Shown here one piece after another: positions 60,052-64,000 of a stretch of 64,000 bases of DNA. The notes under the pieces are model-generated. The model was not told where the DNA came from, ran no database searches, and saw only the letters and a list, made by a program, of their open reading frames with translations. The first letter of the stretch is position 1. Every line of letters begins with the position of its first letter. The stretch is from Sphingomonas sp. AP4-R1 (GTDB taxonomy: Bacteria; Pseudomonadota; Alphaproteobacteria; Sphingomonadales; Sphingomonadaceae). Location: positions 2,866,001-2,930,000 of the forward strand of contig NZ_CP053346.1 of the NCBI RefSeq assembly GCF_013113735.1. Reading direction: 5' to 3'. Made by a program: the position numbers and the translations under genes.

Positions 60052-61697
60052 ACGAGATTGTCCCTTCGGGCCTGGTGAACGTCGTGCTTTTTGCCGGAGT
60101 GCCGTTCGTCGCGCTGATCGTGATCGGCATCATCATGGCGCGGCTGTACAAGCGCGCTTCGAAGGAAGTGGCGTTCGTTCGCACGGGCTTCGGTGGCGAA
60201 AAGGTGGTGATGAACGGCGGCGCGATCGTGTTGCCGGTGCTGCACGAGACGATGCCGGTGAACATGAACACGGTTCGCCTCGCGGTGGAGCGGCGCAATA
60301 CCGATGCGCTGATCACGCTCGATCGGTTGCGGATCGACGTCCGCGCCGAATTCTATGTGCGCGTGCGCCCGGATCGGGAGGCGCTGGCAACGGCAGCGCA
60401 GACGCTCGGCCAGCGGACGATGCATCCGGAGGCGCTGAAGGAATTGGTGGAAGGCAAGTTCGTCGATGCGCTGCGTTCGGTCGCAGCAGGCATGACGATG
60501 AACCAGTTGCACGAGCAGCGGTCCGAATTCGTGCAGAAGGTGCAGCAGGTGTCGTCCGCCGATCTGGCGATGAACGGTCTGGAACTGGAGAGCGTGTCGC
60601 TGACCGGCCTCGACCAGACCTCGATCGAGCATTTCAACGCGAACAACGCCTTCGATGCCGAGGGCCTGACCAAGCTTACCGAACAGATCGAATTGCGGAA
60701 GAAGGCCCGCAACGACATCGAGCAGGATACGCGGGTCCAGATCGAGGCGAAAAATCTGGAAGCCTCGCGCCAATCCTTCCTGATCGCGCGCGACAATGAG
60801 TTCGCTCGGCTTGAGCAGGAGCGGGAACTAGAGATGCGCCGGGCGGAGCAGTCCTCCGAGGTTGCCCGGCAGCAGTCCGAGCGCCAGCGCGAAGCCGATC
60901 AGGCGCGCATTCTGGCCAAGCAGCAGACGGACGCCGCCCAGATCGAGGCGGATCGCGCCATCCAGGAGGCACGGATCGCGCAGGCACAGGCGATCGAGAT
61001 CGCCCGGCAGGAGCAGCAGATCGCGGTCCAGAACAAGAGTCGGGAGGAAAGCCAGGCCAAGGCCGAGGCGGACAATGCGCGTGCGGAAGCGGTTGCGGCG
61101 GAGGAGCGTGTCGGCACGGCACGCGAGACCGAAGTGGCCGAGCGGGCCAAGCGGATCGAATTGATCGACGCCGCGAGAGAGGCCGAACGTGCGGCGATCG
61201 CCGTCAAGGTGCAGGCCGAGGCGGAGAAGCAGGCCGCGGCCGATCGCGCGGCGGCGTTGCGCGCGTCGGCGGAAGGCGAGGCGGAGGCGGAGAAGTTGCG
61301 GGCCGAGGCGGCGCGGGTGCGCTTCGAAGTCGAGGCGGCCGGCCAGCGCGCCGTCAACGAGGCGGCGAACCTGCTTTCGTCCGATCAGGTTTCGCTGCAG
61401 ACCAAGATCGCTTTGCTCAAGGTGCTGCCAGAACTGATCCGCGAGGCTGCCAAGCCGATGGAGTCGATCGACAGCATCAGGATCGTCCAGGTCGAGGGGT
61501 TGGGCGGTAAGGTCGATGGTGTCGTGGGTGGCGCAGGTGACGGCAATCTCGCCAACTCGGCGGTGAGCGCGGCGTTGCGCTATCGCGCGCAGGCACCGGT
61601 GATCGATGGGCTGATGAAGGAATTGGGGTTCGAGGGCGGCACGCTGGACGGTCTGGTGGCGGGGGCGCTGCGACCTCAGCCTGACGCCGACTCCTGA
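60048..61697 (+). CDS. Flotillin family protein (YqiK-like)
   Basis: A 549-residue membrane-scaffold protein. An N-terminal membrane segment (about 8-32) is followed by the SPFH/PHB domain (about 35-220: RTGFGGEKVVMNGGAIVLPV; LDRLRIDVRAEFYVRVRPDR). A long coiled coil follows (about 230-430), rich in Glu, Ala, Arg and Gln (EQERELEMRRAEQSSEVARQ). Flotillins organise membrane domains; a precise partner is not known. It overlaps the YqiJ-like gene by ATGA. Confidence 0.92.
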   Translation: MNEIVPSGLVNVVLFAGVPFVALIVIGIIMARLYKRASKEVAFVRTGFGGEKVVMNGGAIVLPVLHETMPVNMNTVRLAVERRNTDALITLDRLRIDVRAEFYVRVRPDREALATAAQTLGQRTMHPEALKELVEGKFVDALRSVAAGMTMNQLHEQRSEFVQKVQQVSSADLAMNGLELESVSLTGLDQTSIEHFNANNAFDAEGLTKLTEQIELRKKARNDIEQDTRVQIEAKNLEASRQSFLIARDNEFARLEQERELEMRRAEQSSEVARQQSERQREADQARILAKQQTDAAQIEADRAIQEARIAQAQAIEIARQEQQIAVQNKSREESQAKAEADNARAEAVAAEERVGTARETEVAERAKRIELIDAAREAERAAIAVKVQAEAEKQAAADRAAALRASAEGEAEAEKLRAEAARVRFEVEAAGQRAVNEAANLLSSDQVSLQTKIALLKVLPELIREAAKPMESIDSIRIVQVEGLGGKVDGVVGGAGDGNLANSAVSAALRYRAQAPVIDGLMKELGFEGGTLDGLVAGALRPQPDADS

Positions 61698-61913
61698 CGA
61701 GCCCATCGCCATCACTCGTTGCGGGATCATGTGACAAGGCTGAAATATGCGCTGGAATATCGCGTCTGTTTCGCTGTGTGCGGCATATTCCCAAGCCTGG
61801 AGCGAATGTTTCTGCAAGATTGATGAGAACCGCAGCCCGCGTGTCTGCTAGGCTGGTGGCGCCGGCCCTCCGCGAGAGAGGGCCGATCAGGGATCACCTC
61901 GGAGCCAGTCGCC
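61698..61913. other. Intergenic region with one hairpin
   Basis: 216 bases with no supportable gene. GGCCCTC / GAGGGCC with a seven-base loop at about 61863-61883 forms a short hairpin close to the next start. It should hold the promoter of the metalloprotease gene. Confidence 0.45.
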
Positions 61914-64000
61914 ATGATGCCAAGCGAAACCGTGAACGCCGCCCATAAGGGACGGCGCGCCATCCATCTGTTGCGGGCGGGCTGCGCGGCCATCGCGCTG
62001 CTGGGGCTCGGCGGCGCGACGCTGGCCGCCGCTCCGGCACCGGCAAAGGCAGGGGCGGAGGCACCTGCGCGCACCGGTCCCGCGCCGGTCCATGCCGACG
62101 GCTACGTGCCGTTCACCTTCGATGCCGCGAAGAACAAGGTGTCGCTGGAGGTGCCCGTCTTCGATCAGGACGTGCTGTATTTCGTCTCGGCCGCGACGGG
62201 CGGCGGCGAAGTGGAACTGCCGTTCGATCGCGGCGTACACGACACGAGCGTGATCCACTTCGTTCGCGCGGGGCAGAAGGTGCTGGTCGTCGAGCAGAAC
62301 ATGGCGTTCCGCGCGCCGAACGCGGCGCCGGCCGAGAAGCAGAATGTGGAGGACAGCTTCCCCACGTCCGTTCTCGCCGCGCTGCCGATCGAAAGCGAGG
62401 CGGGCGGCAAGGTGATCGTCGATGCGACGCCTCTGTTCAACCGCGATGCCGCCAATGTCGAGGCGGGGCTGCGCCGCAGCAATCAGGGCAATTATCGCTT
62501 CGATCCTCAGCGCTTCGCTTTCTATCCGAAGCGGATGAAGGCGTTTCCCGACAATACCGAGATCGAGACGGTCGCCACCTTCGCATCGGACAGCCCGGGC
62601 ACGCTTGTCCGTGCCGTCACGCCCGATCCGCGCAGCCTGACCTTCCGCATCCACCACAGCTTCCTGCGCGCGCCGGCGCCGGGCTTTCATCCGCGTGACG
62701 CCGACCCGCGCATCGGCGTCGGGCTGGGCGGTGCCATGTACAAGGATTTCAGCAAGCTGCCGGACGACGCGCCGGTCGGCCAGATCATCGGCCGCTATCG
62801 TCTGGAGAAGAAGGATCCGAGCGCCGCGCTGAGCGAGCCGGTGAAGCCGATCACCTTCTATTTCGACACGGCCATCCCCGATCCGATCCGCTTCGCGATG
62901 AAGCAGGGCCTGTTGTGGTGGAACAAGGCGTTCGAGGCGGCGGGCTTCAAGAATGCGATCGTGGCGCTGGATCTTCCGGCCGATGTCGATCCGATGGACA
63001 TCCGCTACCCGACGGTGCTGTGGATCGATCGCGACGAGCGCGGCTTCTCGTCGGGCGGCAGCTATCGCGATCCGCGCACGGGCGAACTGCTCGGCACCAA
63101 GACGCACATGGACAGCCACCGCATCCGCACGATCGGCAATTTCTACGATGCCTATTCGGGCGGTCTGCCCGAGGATGGCAGCGGCATCGACGTGGCCGAT
63201 CCCTCGATCCTGCAGAGCCCGGATGTGTGGAATGCGATGCCCAAGGGCCAGCGCGACATGATCCTGGAGCGCCAGGCGCTTCTGACCGCACACGAACTGG
63301 GCCACACGCTGGGCTTCAACCACAATTTCGCGTCGAGCCTGAACAATCAGGCTTCGGTGATGGAATATCCCAGCCCGCGCGTGAAGGTGACGAACGGCAA
63401 GCTCGATCTGTCCGAAGCATTCGAGAAGCAGATCGGCGCCTATGACGTCTATATGGCGCGCTACGCCTATACGCCGTTCGCGCCCGCGCAGGAGAAGGCC
63501 GGGCTGGACGGGATCATCGCCGACATGCGCGCGCACGGCATCATCTACACGCCGTCCGACGATCCGCGCTGGACGGCCTATGACGATCGCGCGACCCCGA
63601 CCGAATATCTCCGCGAGACGCTGGATGCGCGCAAGATCATGCTCGCCACGTATGGGCAGGGCATGCTCAAGGCCGACGAGCCGATCGGCGATCTGCGCGA
63701 TGCGCGGCTGTGGATGGTCTATCTCCACCATCGCTGGGCGATCGACAGCGGCGTGAAATATATTGGCGGCATTTTCACCAACATCGTGGTGAAAGGCGAG
63801 ACGCTGCCGCCGACCGAGTTCATCCCGACCAAATTGCAGCACGACACGCTCGGCCTGCTGATGGAGGCGATCGATCCCAAGACGCTGGAACTGCCGGAAA
63901 GCCTGCTCGTGCAGTTGACTCCGTCGCCGGGCCGCAATCTGGAGGATCTGTCGAAGGACGACATGTTCGATCAGCTGCGCGCCGCGCGGATCGCGGCGGC
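61914..64000 (+). CDS. Zinc-dependent metalloprotease (DUF5117/DUF4953), 3' end cut by window
   Basis: The frame is open from the ATG at 61914 to the end of the window (about 695 residues), so the stop is outside. The signal or anchor is at about 20-45. The N-terminal DUF5117-like part reads GYVPFTFDAAKNKVSLEVPV to about residue 210. The catalytic part carries the zinc motif HELGHTLGFNHN starting at residue 460, an extended HExxHxxGxxH metzincin-like motif. Proteins of this arrangement are secreted or periplasmic and about 800-900 residues long, so perhaps 100-200 residues are missing. It is a long antisense-shadow region on the other strand. Confidence 0.88.
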   Translation, partial: MMPSETVNAAHKGRRAIHLLRAGCAAIALLGLGGATLAAAPAPAKAGAEAPARTGPAPVHADGYVPFTFDAAKNKVSLEVPVFDQDVLYFVSAATGGGEVELPFDRGVHDTSVIHFVRAGQKVLVVEQNMAFRAPNAAPAEKQNVEDSFPTSVLAALPIESEAGGKVIVDATPLFNRDAANVEAGLRRSNQGNYRFDPQRFAFYPKRMKAFPDNTEIETVATFASDSPGTLVRAVTPDPRSLTFRIHHSFLRAPAPGFHPRDADPRIGVGLGGAMYKDFSKLPDDAPVGQIIGRYRLEKKDPSAALSEPVKPITFYFDTAIPDPIRFAMKQGLLWWNKAFEAAGFKNAIVALDLPADVDPMDIRYPTVLWIDRDERGFSSGGSYRDPRTGELLGTKTHMDSHRIRTIGNFYDAYSGGLPEDGSGIDVADPSILQSPDVWNAMPKGQRDMILERQALLTAHELGHTLGFNHNFASSLNNQASVMEYPSPRVKVTNGKLDLSEAFEKQIGAYDVYMARYAYTPFAPAQEKAGLDGIIADMRAHGIIYTPSDDPRWTAYDDRATPTEYLRETLDARKIMLATYGQGMLKADEPIGDLRDARLWMVYLHHRWAIDSGVKYIGGIFTNIVVKGETLPPTEFIPTKLQHDTLGLLMEAIDPKTLELPESLLVQLTPSPGRNLEDLSKDDMFDQLRAARIAA

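Noticed and set aside
61887-63842. 651-codon minus-strand frame near the window end
   Set aside because: The plus strand encodes a clear zinc metalloprotease there, with HELGHTLGFNHN.

Overview
The window is 64 kb of high-GC chromosomal DNA from an alphaproteobacterium, most probably a sphingomonad (Sphingomonas or a close relative). This is inferred from a PEPxxWA-type PEP-CTERM protein, four large TonB-dependent receptors, a pyruvate dehydrogenase E1-beta with its own lipoyl domain, an ATP12 assembly chaperone, the TCA cluster mdh-sucD-sucA-sucB-lpd and the operon lptD-surA-pdxA-rsmA. I see no phage, transposase, CRISPR array, rRNA or tRNA gene.

Layout. 1-10.8 kb: end of recO, a diguanylate cyclase, a small hypothetical gene, a TonB-dependent receptor, a GST, fumC, two tiny related membrane proteins, UPF0314/DUF2585, gmk, a membrane protein and a PEP-CTERM protein with an AT-rich upstream region. 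11.4-15.7 kb (minus strand): two tightly overlapping blocks, paiB-like/HAD/ATP12 and crcB/pseudouridine synthase, then a MAPEG protein. 15.8-21.7 kb: an MBL-fold hydrolase, an FtsB-like protein, pdhA-pdhB, a squalene/phytoene synthase-like protein and an EF-hand protein. 21.7-30 kb (minus): a GH3 beta-glucosidase and lptD-surA-pdxA-rsmA. 30.2-37.9 kb: pepA, a PilZ protein, a histidine acid phosphatase (phytase-like) overlapping a TonB-dependent receptor gene that has a candidate Pho box, and a secreted M20 peptidase. 38-46.2 kb: TCA-cycle block mdh-sucD-sucA-sucB-DUF1877-lpd. 46.4-48.1 kb: a lipoprotein and wecB. 48.1-48.8 kb: a degraded stretch holding a remnant of an efflux adaptor gene. 48.8-58 kb: an apparent peptide or aminoacyl-conjugate uptake cluster: an Lrp/AsnC regulator, two paralogous TonB-dependent receptors and a secreted AbgB-like amidohydrolase. 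58-64 kb: an SDR/HxlR divergent pair, a YqiJ/flotillin pair and a zinc metalloprotease cut by the window end.

How it fits together. Central carbon metabolism (PDH E1, OGDH complex, fumarase, malate dehydrogenase, half of succinyl-CoA ligase) sits beside envelope assembly (LptD, SurA) and high-affinity outer-membrane uptake coupled to secreted hydrolases. Two such uptake units stand out: phosphatase + receptor, and Lrp + two receptors + amidohydrolase. Non-coding DNA is unusually rich in inverted repeats. At least four sequence families of intergenic palindromes recur, with one elaborate multi-stem structure at 15.08-15.25 kb and a perfect 28-bp inverted repeat inside the lptD operon.
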